From assembly GCA_016840125.1 (NCBI GenBank), contig JAEOSY010000215.1, forward strand, positions 1 through 14,939: DNA of 14,939 bases, in the 5' to 3' direction. Position 1 is the first letter of the stretch. Every line of letters starts with the position of its first letter. Positions 1-7,060 of this stretch are shown here, piece after piece. Below the pieces are notes generated by a model. It did not search any database. It saw only the letters and a program-made list of their open reading frames with translations, and had not been told where the DNA came from. The DNA comes from Candidatus Helarchaeota archaeon. GTDB lineage: Archaea > Asgardarchaeota > Lokiarchaeia > Helarchaeales > HEL-GB-A. The position numbers were made by a program, and so were the translations under genes.

Positions 1-318
1 CCAGCAACAGTCCAACTTCCTAAAAGCCCCACTCCAGCCGCACCCATCGCAGATGAAGGAGTGATCGGGGAAGTGAAGGCATGTATTGTTGTTTCTTCAG
101 TTCTAAAGGAATTTACAGATGTTTTCGTGGGTCTGGCTACTCAAGGAAGCAACAAAATCTACACCATTGAAGGGCCAGATGGGTTGATTTGTAAATTTTC
201 GGTAGAAAAATCGAAGATCCAGTTTCTTCCAGGAAGTTGGGATAAAATAAGTCAGGAGCAAAAACGGAACATACAAAAATTATTCATAGACCGCGTAAAG
301 TTGGTAGTAGGCTCCTGA
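1..318 (+). CDS. 3' end of an unrecognised protein gene (partial)
   Basis: The frame is open from base 1 to a TGA at 316-318, so the gene starts before the window. The visible 105 residues begin with a Pro/Ala-rich linker (PKSPTPAAPIADEG) and continue into a compact C-terminal segment of about 80 residues. That segment has alternating beta-type stretches (VKACIVVSS, NKIYTIEGPDGLICKF) and ends with a basic amphipathic helix (SQEQKRNIQKLFIDRV). A GTG at 61 is in frame, but it has no good Shine-Dalgarno sequence, and the upstream linker reads as coding. I do not recognise the family. The layout suggests the last small domain of a longer multidomain protein. It is convergent with the Lrp gene, only 8 bases away. 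Confidence 0.6.
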   Translation, partial: PATVQLPKSPTPAAPIADEGVIGEVKACIVVSSVLKEFTDVFVGLATQGSNKIYTIEGPDGLICKFSVEKSKIQFLPGSWDKISQEQKRNIQKLFIDRVKLVVGS

Positions 319-326
319 AATTATTT

Positions 327-827
327 TTACTTTAATTTCGTGCCCTCTTTCAGCGGAACCCAATTTACAATTTTAAATATTTCAGTAAAAATTGATGAGG
401 TAATGCTAGGGACATCCTTTACCCCTTTGATAGGTTTTATTTTGTATCGAATGAATTCTGAAAGTTCCTTGTCATCTCTACACATAACTTGTAGTAAAAT
501 ATCATGATCCCCATAAGAAGCACCAATTATTTGTATTTCTTCATGCTTTGCGAGTTCTTTCGCAATACTTATCAATTGGTTTGGATCGACATTAATTCCA
601 ACCCAGCTTACGCGCAAACCTAATTTTTGAGGATCAACTATTGCTGCAAACCGCCGAATTACCCCGCTATTAATCATTTTCTTTACACGATTGTGTACTG
701 TGCTAGCAGCAATTTTTAACTCCTTTCCAACTTGGTGATAGGGGATTCTACTATTTGCCTGGAGGAAAAATAAAATTTTCCTATCGATTTCGTCTAATTT
801 GACGAAACCCTTTTCTACACCCGCCAT
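327..827 (-). CDS. Lrp/AsnC-family transcriptional regulator
   Basis: 166 residues from the ATG at 827. Residues 8-55 form the winged helix-turn-helix typical of the family: LDEIDRKILFFLQANSRIPY, then the recognition helix around AASTVHNRVKKM. Residues about 66-150 fit the RAM ligand-binding/oligomerisation domain, with the characteristic G-x-D segment in GASYGDHDILLQV. The frame stays open upstream to a TTG at 872, but 166 residues is closer to the usual 140-165, and the DNA just above 872 holds operator-like repeats, so I prefer 827. Family members are feast/famine regulators that bind DNA as dimers or octamers and often repress their own gene. The three palindromes at 873-943 fit autoregulation. 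The effector is unknown. Confidence 0.85.
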   Translation of the reverse strand: MAGVEKGFVKLDEIDRKILFFLQANSRIPYHQVGKELKIAASTVHNRVKKMINSGVIRRFAAIVDPQKLGLRVSWVGINVDPNQLISIAKELAKHEEIQIIGASYGDHDILLQVMCRDDKELSEFIRYKIKPIKGVKDVPSITSSIFTEIFKIVNWVPLKEGTKLK

Positions 828-872
828 AATATCCGTCCAAACCGAATTGAGTTCAGTCCAAGTACGATACAA

Positions 873-943
873 GTGAATAATATCTTGTTAAAGTTGACAA
901 ATGGTGAATAATATTCAATAAAAAAGTTTTGAATAATATTCAA
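873..943. promoter_or_regulatory. Three copies of a palindromic operator-like repeat upstream of the Lrp gene
   Basis: Three related 15-mers lie in the leader/promoter of the Lrp gene: GTGAATAATATCTTG (873-887), GTGAATAATATTCAA (904-918) and TTGAATAATATTCAA (929-943). The last is a TTGAAT-n3-ATTCAA palindrome, the second matches it except at the first base, and the first keeps only the left half. Start-to-start spacings are 31 and 25 bases. Short AT-centred palindromes in phased clusters are typical Lrp/AsnC sites. The AT core of the proximal copy could also serve as the TATA element of the minus-strand promoter, so binding would block it. That last point is inference. Confidence 0.55.
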
Positions 944-1025
944 TGCAATAACACATTTTAAATTTATGAGATTTTTCGAGCGTTTCGCTTAAAAAAATTA
1001 AGTCGCCTTGATATGAAAGGTAAAT

Positions 1026-1877
1026 TTAAGAAACTTTTATGTCTAGAGTGACATGATAAAGCTTGGGTCCATAAGATTTAACGTAATTGACCTGAAGAAC
1101 TTCAAGTCTTCGCTGATACGCTGTATTTTTTCGTTTAAAATCAATAAATAGGCGATCTATATTTTCTTTTTCTTTAACTAACCCTTCATAATGAACTATA
1201 GCGGGATTTTTAATTATCTTGAAAACAGTATCAATATGTTCTCGGGGTGCAGGGAGAATACCCATAATAACACGGTCGGCTTTATCTGTTAGCTTAAGAG
1301 GTTCAGATTTTGAATCTCCTAAGATGGGGAAAATAATCTCCTTTTCTTCATTGATATGATTCAATTTAATGTTTTCAACAAGATAGTGATAAGCAGTTGG
1401 GTTTAATTCAAAGGCGTAAATTTTCCTTGGTTTCTTAGTCTGTCCAATGATTAAACTAAAATATCCAATACCTGCAAAAAGATCAAAGATGATCTCATTC
1501 GGTTCGACAAGTTGAGCAATTCGGGCGCGCTCGTTGATATTACCCTTTGAAAACATTATCTTTTTAAGATCAAATTTATATGAAATCCCGTGTTCTCTAT
1601 GGATTATTTCGGGCTCATCAGCTCCTGCGATGAATTCAATCTGTGGGGTTCTATAAACTCCAATGACCGCGCCAGTTTTTAAATAAACGCCTCTTATTTT
1701 TTTAAAAAGCTCTAATATTTCCCGAGAAATATCTTCTTTAAATTCATATAGTTCTGATTTTAATGTTAGAATAGCTTTATCTCCGATTTGTTGGAATCCT
1801 GAGGGTAAAAGCGTCAATTTTTCTGGTGGCAGTGAGTCTCTTAGTCTCTCTTGTAAGAGCTTCTTGAATTTTGCCAT
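1026..1877 (-). CDS. taw2: tRNA wyosine-pathway enzyme, Taw2-like (Taw2/Trm5 family)
   Basis: 283 residues with a class I SAM-binding Rossmann fold. The motif I loop is DLFAGIGYFSLIIG (132-145), and the acidic end of beta2 is FELNP (156-160). Upstream is the family signature KIMFSKGNINERARIAQLV (about 106-124). In Trm5, motif IV usually reads NLPxxA. Here it reads DRVIMGILPAP (201-211), closer to Taw2/TYW2, which transfers the aminocarboxypropyl group of SAM to the modified G37 of tRNA-Phe. I therefore favour Taw2, but Trm5 cannot be excluded by eye. The protein is shorter than many Trm5 enzymes and lacks an obvious N-terminal D1 domain. The ATG at 1877 lacks a clear Shine-Dalgarno sequence, so the mRNA may be leaderless. 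Confidence 0.7.
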   Translation of the reverse strand: MAKFKKLLQERLRDSLPPEKLTLLPSGFQQIGDKAILTLKSELYEFKEDISREILELFKKIRGVYLKTGAVIGVYRTPQIEFIAGADEPEIIHREHGISYKFDLKKIMFSKGNINERARIAQLVEPNEIIFDLFAGIGYFSLIIGQTKKPRKIYAFELNPTAYHYLVENIKLNHINEEKEIIFPILGDSKSEPLKLTDKADRVIMGILPAPREHIDTVFKIIKNPAIVHYEGLVKEKENIDRLFIDFKRKNTAYQRRLEVLQVNYVKSYGPKLYHVTLDIKVS

Positions 1878-1983
1878 AAAATCAATTTAATTGGTACTTT
1901 ATTGCTATTAAAATGGCTAGCTGAGATTACAAGAAGTGTAGTTAATTGTGAAAAAGAAGCGAAATGCGCATTTTAGCTGGGGG

Positions 1984-1991
1984 TTTATATA
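1984..1991 (+). promoter_or_regulatory. TATA-like box for the small peptide gene
   Basis: TTTATATA sits about 45-50 bases before the ATG at 2036, downstream of a G-run. A start site about 25 bases further on would leave a leader of roughly 20-25 bases that still contains the GAGGTG Shine-Dalgarno sequence (2025-2030). Match and geometry are good for an archaeal promoter; the transcription start is inferred. Confidence 0.4.
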
Positions 1992-2035
1992 TGCTCATTA
2001 AAATAAAACCGATAGATTACCCTAGAGGTGTTAGA

Positions 2036-2167
2036 ATGAACAAAATCGAACTTCTAAATGATAGCAGAGTATTAACTTTAGCGTTGGTTTTGATGGGTAT
2101 AGTTATGGGACTCTCTGTATTAGGCACAGGTAGTGCTGATCCTTGGATTCCCTGGCCATGGCCTTAA
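2036..2167 (+). CDS. Small secreted or membrane peptide with a Trp/Pro-rich tail
   Basis: 43 residues from the ATG at 2036, preceded by GAGGTG at a spacing of five bases. The frame opens further up (ATG 1964), but that start has no Shine-Dalgarno sequence and lies before the TATA-like box. The layout is that of a Sec signal peptide: N-terminus with a Lys and an Arg (MNKIELLNDSR), hydrophobic core (about 12-29, VLTLALVLMGIVMGLSVL), and a small-residue end TGSA (31-34). The last nine residues are DPWIPWPWP. If cleaved after Ala34, the mature product would be that acidic-capped Trp/Pro nonapeptide. If uncleaved, it is a single-span membrane peptide with an external aromatic tail. No family is recognised. 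It stands alone with its own promoter and a T-run terminator, supporting a real short transcript. Confidence 0.6.
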   Translation: MNKIELLNDSRVLTLALVLMGIVMGLSVLGTGSADPWIPWPWP

Positions 2168-2184
2168 ACGGCAATCCATCTTAA

Positions 2185-2216
2185 TTTTTTTCTTTTTCAA
2201 TTCTTTTTTTCTTTTT
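2185..2216 (+). terminator. T-run terminator after the small peptide gene
   Basis: Three closely spaced runs of 5-7 T (2185-2191, 2193-2197, 2204-2210) and a fourth at 2212-2216 follow the peptide stop codon by 18 bases. Consecutive oligo-T tracts without a hairpin are the usual archaeal intrinsic terminator. The radA gene converges on this gap from the other side. Confidence 0.5.
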
Positions 2217-2349
2217 AACATTTTTAAAAGCTTATAATTGTATAATTATTATCAATTGAACAAATTTTTTCAAGATATTTAGCGTCTTAGGTATATCTTC
2301 TCGAAAATTATCCAAATCGGAAAAAACAGATGAATGAAAAAAGAGGGAT

Positions 2350-3462
2350 TTAAGGATCTTCAATTCCTAAATCAGTAATTTCGAAGATAGCCTCGCTCTC
2401 TGGAAGACAAGGACTATCAATGAGTCGTGCAACGCGCTTATTTCCTTTTGATTTTCTTAAATATACCCGATAAGTTGAGGAGTGGGCAAGGACATGACCT
2501 CCTACGGGACGGGTTGGATCTCCAAAGAAGATTCCGGGGGAATCCATGACTTGATTGGTGATCATTATAATCACATTATATGCTTCGGCGATTTGTAAGA
2601 GTTTATGGACAAATTTATTTAGTTTTTGTTGACGCTCACTCAAAGTTCCTCGTCCAACATACTCAGCTCTGAAATGACTCATAACAGAATCAACGATGAT
2701 TAATTTGACATTATTTTCCTGAATCAGCTTGGGTGAACTATCTACAATCACGATTTGATGATCGCTGTTATAGGCTCGAGCATAAAAGACGTTTTGAAGG
2801 ATTTTCTTCTCATCCATACCGTATCGCTGAGCAATTTGAAGGAGCCGTTCTGGTCGGAAAGTCCCTTCGCTATCAATGTATAATGCAGCACCATTTAGAC
2901 CACCTTTGTCGGTAGGCATTTGTACAGTTACGCAGAGCTGATGAGCAACTTGAGTTTTTCCCGTTCTAAATTCTCCATAGAATTCAGCGATTGATCGTGT
3001 CTCAATTCCACCGCCAAGCATGCCATCTAATTTTTCACATCCAGTCGTCAATCTGCTTATTGTTTTTCGTTCGTCGAATAATTTCTCGGCTGTCTTGAAT
3101 CCTATATTTAACTTGCCTCTCGCAGCTAGAATCACTTTCTGAGCGGTCGCCTCTCCAATGCCAGTCGAGGCAGATATTTCCTTTGGAGATGTGACTGAAA
3201 TTGATTCAAAAGTATTATATCCAGCTTCTCGCAACTTTTCTGCAATAGTTGGACCGACACCTGGAAGATCTTCTAATGTTACATTGGAATCAGAAGCTAA
3301 ATTTATATCAGTACTCATTACTTCATCTATGGGAGTTTCTTCTTCTAAGATATCATCAAGCAAAGTTTCGTCTTCTTTTGAATGATCCTTAATATCATCT
3401 AAACTAGCATTAACCGGTTTTGCAACCTTTTTTTTCGTTGATTTCCCAACACTTTTTGCCAT
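2350..3462 (-). CDS. radA: RadA DNA recombinase
   Basis: 370 residues; the archaeal Rad51/RecA homologue that polymerises on single-stranded DNA and catalyses strand exchange. Residues 1-57 are an unusual charged tail, first Lys-rich (KSTKKKVAKP) then acidic (DETLLDDILEEE). Residues 60-118 carry helix-hairpin-helix DNA-binding motifs (LEDLPGVGPTIAEKL, STGIGEATAQKVILAA). The ATPase core has Walker A GEFRTGKT (163-170), YIDSEGTFRPER (195-206) and Walker B KLIIVD (253-258), with the downstream NQV and GHVLAHSSTYRVYLRK segments expected of RadA rather than RadB. Typical archaeal RadA is 320-350 residues; the excess is the N-terminal tail. ATG at 3462, weak GAAGGG upstream. Divergent from the ribokinase gene. 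Confidence 0.95.
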   Translation of the reverse strand: MAKSVGKSTKKKVAKPVNASLDDIKDHSKEDETLLDDILEEETPIDEVMSTDINLASDSNVTLEDLPGVGPTIAEKLREAGYNTFESISVTSPKEISASTGIGEATAQKVILAARGKLNIGFKTAEKLFDERKTISRLTTGCEKLDGMLGGGIETRSIAEFYGEFRTGKTQVAHQLCVTVQMPTDKGGLNGAALYIDSEGTFRPERLLQIAQRYGMDEKKILQNVFYARAYNSDHQIVIVDSSPKLIQENNVKLIIVDSVMSHFRAEYVGRGTLSERQQKLNKFVHKLLQIAEAYNVIIMITNQVMDSPGIFFGDPTRPVGGHVLAHSSTYRVYLRKSKGNKRVARLIDSPCLPESEAIFEITDLGIEDP

Positions 3463-3642
3463 TTATATCCCTTCTAAATCAACGAAGAACTGTTGATTTT
3501 CCTTCTTAAACTCGATACACCCCATAACAATAAGTAAAAATAAGAGATTATGAGACCTAATGGTTTGTTAAAAAAAAAATGAAATCAAATTTAGAGAATA
3601 ATTTGTGAGAGAAGAAAGGATCGTTATTGAGGTTTAATTTAA

Positions 3643-4566
3643 ATGGGAAAAATTAGTGTTTTTGGTTCGTTCGTGGTAGATCTCATGTTTCGAGTCCCCA
3701 AATTGCCCACGAAAGGGGAGACACTCAAGGCTTATACTTTTAAAATAGGTCCGGGTGGTAAAGGGGGAAACCAAGCTGTTGCAGCGAGGAGAGCAGGGGC
3801 AGAAGTGTCTATGATAACTAAGGTTGGAAAAGATAGCTTCGGAGAGATTGGCTTAGATAACTTTAGAAAAGAAGGTATTAACATTCAGTTTGTTTTTCAA
3901 GATGATGCCTATCCAACTGCTGTAGCTTCAATCTATGTAGATGATAAAACTGGTGATAATCAAATAGTCATTGAAATGGGGGCATGTGAGCGCATCACAG
4001 CTGAAGAGGTGGAACTTGCACGTGAGAACATTGAAAGTGCGGATGTTTTGATAACCCAGCTTGAAGCTAACTTGGATGCGACGGAAAAAGCAATTGATAT
4101 AGCCAATAAACAAGGGGTAGTTGTCATTTTAAATCCAGCCCCTGCTCAGTCCCTCAGTGATGAACTTTTAAAGAAAATTGATATTCTCACTCCCAATGAA
4201 ACGGAAGCGGAAATTCTGTGTGAAAATATTAAAGTGAAAAACGTAAGTGATGCAAAAGAAGCTGCAAAACAGTTATTAAATAGGGGAGTGAAGACAGTTA
4301 TCTTAACTTTGGGAGAAAAAGGTGCTTATTTATTTAATAAAGATACTGAATGTTACATAGAAGCGTTAAAAGTCGATGTTGTTGATACTACTGGTGCTGG
4401 AGATGCTTACAATGGAGGATTGGCTGCAGCTTTAGCCGAGGGTAAGGATGTCATAGAGGCAGCAAAATTTGCAAATGTAGTAGGAGCTTTATCAGTGACC
4501 AAGATAGGTACTGCTCCATCTATGCCGTATCGTGATGAAATAGAAAAATACCTAAAGAAGTTGTGA
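3643..4566 (+). CDS. rbsK: Ribokinase-type PfkB-family sugar kinase
   Basis: 307 residues, the normal ribokinase length. The N-terminal signature GPGGKGGNQAVAARRAGAEV (36-55) is RbsK-type, and the C-terminal PfkB signature DTTGAGDAYNGGLAAALAEG (248-267) holds the anion hole and catalytic Asp254. NPAPAQ and TPNETEAE are the ribokinase substrate/ATP-lid landmarks. It phosphorylates ribose or a related sugar at O5 with ATP in the cytosol. deoC starts six bases after the stop codon, so the physiological substrate may be 2-deoxyribose (a DeoK role), feeding deoxyribose 5-phosphate straight into the aldolase; that is inference from the pairing. GAGGT at 3629-3633 is nine bases before the ATG. Confidence 0.88.
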   Translation: MGKISVFGSFVVDLMFRVPKLPTKGETLKAYTFKIGPGGKGGNQAVAARRAGAEVSMITKVGKDSFGEIGLDNFRKEGINIQFVFQDDAYPTAVASIYVDDKTGDNQIVIEMGACERITAEEVELARENIESADVLITQLEANLDATEKAIDIANKQGVVVILNPAPAQSLSDELLKKIDILTPNETEAEILCENIKVKNVSDAKEAAKQLLNRGVKTVILTLGEKGAYLFNKDTECYIEALKVDVVDTTGAGDAYNGGLAAALAEGKDVIEAAKFANVVGALSVTKIGTAPSMPYRDEIEKYLKKL

Positions 4567-4572
4567 ATTTCC

Positions 4573-5229
4573 ATGAAAATCGCTCAATATATAGATCATA
4601 CACTGTTAAAACCAGACGCAACGACAAAACAGATTATCCAATTGTGTGACGAGGCAAAAACATACGACTTTGCTTCAGTTTGCGTAAATCCATGTTATGC
4701 ACTATTAGCAAGCAAGGAGTTAAGCGGTACACCTATTAAAACATGCATCGTTATTGGTTTTCCTTTAGGGGGATCAACTAAACAATCCAAAGCATTTGAA
4801 GCTGACGATGCAATCAAGAATGGTGCTCAAGAAATTGATATGGTAATTAATATTAGTGCGGTAAAATCACAGGATTACGGTCTAGTAAGAGAGGAAATAA
4901 GAGCTGTGGTGGAGGCAATAAATGGGAGGGGGCTTTTGAAGGTTATTATTGAGTGTTGTTTACTTAATAACAATGAAAAAATTAAAGTATGTGAAATAGC
5001 AGTGGAAGCAGGCGCAGATTTTGTAAAAACATCCACGGGACTTAGTACAGGAGGTGCCACCTTAGAGGATGTGAAGTTAATGAGAAGGACAGTCGGTGAA
5101 AAAGTAGGAGTTAAAGCCTCAGGAGGAATTCGTGATTATAAAACGGCAATATCAATGATTGAAGCTGGAGCGAATAGAATTGGTACCAGTTCAGGAGTAA
5201 AAATCGTAAGCGACAGTGAAGAGAACTAA
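4573..5229 (+). CDS. deoC: Deoxyribose-phosphate aldolase
   Basis: 218 residues of the DeoC TIM-barrel family. Landmarks: [10 protein letters not shown] (8-17), CVNP (37-40), VIGFPLGGS (60-68), the catalytic-proton Asp in EIDMVIN (Asp89), the Schiff-base Lys in [10 protein letters not shown] (Lys152), and VKASGGIRD with the second active-site Lys181. It cleaves 2-deoxyribose 5-phosphate reversibly to acetaldehyde and glyceraldehyde 3-phosphate, linking nucleoside breakdown to central carbon flow. It is co-transcribed with the ribokinase gene upstream. No clear Shine-Dalgarno sequence precedes it, so translation may be coupled. A short T-run (5231-5236) directly after the stop probably ends the transcript and faces the convergent DUF35 gene. 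Confidence 0.94.
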   Translation: MKIAQYIDHTLLKPDATTKQIIQLCDEAKTYDFASVCVNPCYALLASKELSGTPIKTCIVIGFPLGGSTKQSKAFEADDAIKNGAQEIDMVINISAVKSQDYGLVREEIRAVVEAINGRGLLKVIIECCLLNNNEKIKVCEIAVEAGADFVKTSTGLSTGGATLEDVKLMRRTVGEKVGVKASGGIRDYKTAISMIEAGANRIGTSSGVKIVSDSEEN

Positions 5230-5258
5230 GTTTTTTAATTACTCTTATAGGAAAAGAA

Positions 5259-5768
5259 TTATTTATCGAGAATAAAGTAAAAGTCCGTTATTTTTCCTTC
5301 TCGCTGTTCTTTAGGTTTGAATTCGACCCTGATTCTTGTTCCTTTCTTAAGATTTTCTATTTTTTTATCTTCGGATGCTAATATAATTGAATGTCTTATG
5401 GCCATATCCATTTCATCCATCTTTATAAATGCTATAGCCAAAGGAATTTTGTCTCCGAAGTTTGAAACGCCGAAATGCGCCATAGTCCCTGCTGTAATTT
5501 CGCCTTTACCGCTTAACTCTACCCATTCACAGGGTACATAGCATTTTTGGCAGTTTAAACGTGGTGGAAAAAATCCAAATCCACATTTCGTACAACGTGT
5601 TCCAAAGAGTTTCCCGTTATCTCGGATTTCTTTAAAGAATTTAGTTAGTTCACCCACAGAATACCGGTAATGAATGGTCATATCATCCGACCTCTCGTAG
5701 AAATCTTTTTTATCCTCGCTTTCAATGCGTGCGAGGAAGTCTATTTCAGTTTCTTTTAGGTTAGTCAT
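5259..5768 (-). CDS. DUF35 zinc-ribbon/OB-fold protein, thiolase partner
   Basis: 169 residues. A helical N-terminus (about 1-55) leads into a rubredoxin-like zinc ribbon with Cys59-x2-Cys62 and Cys73-x2-Cys76 (CTKCGFGFFPPRLNCQKC), followed by an OB-fold strand set (VELSGKGEITAGTMAHFG to the end). This is the standard DUF35 architecture. Members bind thiolase-fold enzymes: they bridge thiolase and HMG-CoA synthase in archaea, and partner Ltp2-type aldolases in bacterial steroid side-chain degradation. Its ATG follows the thiolase TAG stop with no gap, and a GGAGAGGA Shine-Dalgarno sequence lies in the end of the thiolase gene, so the two are made together. No HMG-CoA synthase gene is in the window, so a mevalonate role is not indicated here. 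Confidence 0.9.
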   Translation of the reverse strand: MTNLKETEIDFLARIESEDKKDFYERSDDMTIHYRYSVGELTKFFKEIRDNGKLFGTRCTKCGFGFFPPRLNCQKCYVPCEWVELSGKGEITAGTMAHFGVSNFGDKIPLAIAFIKMDEMDMAIRHSIILASEDKKIENLKKGTRIRVEFKPKEQREGKITDFYFILDK

Positions 5769-6974
5769 CTATTTCCTCTCCATGACGATTACACAGCAGT
5801 AGGCCGTCACTGGACCGCCCACCGAGTGGAGTAAACCTTTCTCAGCATCGGAGACCTGGCGTCGGGCCTCACCTCGTAGTTGTTGGACAACTTCAGTCCC
5901 TTGATATATTCCAGTTGCGCCAACGGCATGACCGGCTCCGATTAAACCTCCAGATAAATTCACAGGTAATTCACCGCCTTCCTCAACGATTCCTTCATCG
6001 ATTAATTTATACCCTTCACCATGTTTGGCAAAGCCGCAATCTTCATAGGATAAAATTTCCTGACCAGTAAAGGCATCATGAAGCTCAATAACATCCAATT
6101 CTTTAAGGGGGTTGGTTATTCCAGCCATTTTATAGCATTGTTTGCTGGCATAAACATTCGAGGTTAGGGACCACAGATTTTCTCGTAGTCCTCCGAAATT
6201 AGAGTCATTTCCTGCCCCCACGCCGGTGAGCTGAATAGGTACCTTCCCTGAATTTTTACAAATCTCTTTAGCCTTCTCTTCGGAAGCAAGAATCATAGCC
6301 GCAGCCCCTTCACTATACAAGCAACAATCCAATTTTTTGAAGGGTTCGGAGATACAGCGGGAATTTAGCACGTCCTCAATGGTAATTTTCATAGGACTTT
6401 GCGCGTAAGGATTTCCAATGGCATTACCATGATTTTTCACGGAAACTCGGGCCATGGATTCTTCCGAGGGATTACCGAACTTCTCGATATGCGCTCTAAC
6501 TGGAAGAACATAGGAAGCAGCAGGGAATGAACCTAAGGGACGCACAAATTCGCAATCTGCGCTGTAACTAATGGCCTTAACGAGTTCAGGGGTTCGTGAT
6601 TGAGTCGCTGGATCCCAACAATCATTTGATTTCTCCCCCCCCAAGCAGAGCACCACATCGGACAAGCCACTCGCGACTTCCATGTAAGCTGTGCGAATAG
6701 CATACCCCCCGGTCGCCCCACCGGTAGTTACACGGGTTCCGGGCTTTAAAATCATCCCAATATAATCATGGACAATAATATCGGGCATGAATTGGCGTTC
6801 AAAAAAATCATTGTAAATGCCATAGATGGCAGAATCAATATCATTGATTGTTAGCTGGGTATCTTCCAGAACACGTTTCACCGTTTCATAGGCCATTCTA
6901 TAATATGTGTAATTTGGATGACGGACGCGGAATGGAAAGGCACTAATGCCTACAATAAAAACATTTCTTGGCAT
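5769..6974 (-). CDS. Thiolase-fold protein (SCP2/lipid-transfer type) lacking the nucleophilic Cys
   Basis: 401 residues from the ATG at 6974; AAAGGTG nine bases upstream supports this start over the in-frame GTG at 6986. The SCP2-thiolase landmarks are ELHDAFTGQEILSYEDCG (His299) and GGLIGAGHAVGATG (His349). The nucleophile loop, normally A-C-A-S-G-G, reads G-G-A-T-G-G (85-90), so the Cys position is Gly86. The late Cys-containing thiolase motif is also absent (SVGGPVTAYCC, 384-394). Classical Claisen condensation/thiolysis through a Cys acyl-enzyme is therefore unlikely. Thiolase-like enzymes without this Cys, such as Ltp2, act as retro-aldolases with a DUF35 partner, which matches the next gene. 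The substrate is unknown. It lies in a minus-strand set with the upstream 381-residue gene. Confidence 0.85.
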   Translation of the reverse strand: MPRNVFIVGISAFPFRVRHPNYTYYRMAYETVKRVLEDTQLTINDIDSAIYGIYNDFFERQFMPDIIVHDYIGMILKPGTRVTTGGATGGYAIRTAYMEVASGLSDVVLCLGGEKSNDCWDPATQSRTPELVKAISYSADCEFVRPLGSFPAASYVLPVRAHIEKFGNPSEESMARVSVKNHGNAIGNPYAQSPMKITIEDVLNSRCISEPFKKLDCCLYSEGAAAMILASEEKAKEICKNSGKVPIQLTGVGAGNDSNFGGLRENLWSLTSNVYASKQCYKMAGITNPLKELDVIELHDAFTGQEILSYEDCGFAKHGEGYKLIDEGIVEEGGELPVNLSGGLIGAGHAVGATGIYQGTEVVQQLRGEARRQVSDAEKGLLHSVGGPVTAYCCVIVMERK

Positions 6975-7060
6975 GAACCAATACACCTTTTAACTAAATT
7001 GAAATCGATTTAATTATTATTTAACTTATTTTGATCTAGAACGCTAATATCATTTTTTGT

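Noticed and set aside
828..872. N-terminal extension of the Lrp protein to TTG 872
   Set aside because: It would make the protein longer than usual for the family and put the start against the operator-like repeats; ATG 827 fits better.
1964..2035. Longer start for the small peptide gene at ATG 1964
   Set aside because: It lacks a Shine-Dalgarno sequence and would begin before the TATA-like box; the ATG at 2036 has GAGGTG at good spacing and gives a clean signal peptide.
2733..3385. Plus-strand frames inside radA
   Set aside because: They lie opposite a clear RadA reading frame and show no protein-like patterns.
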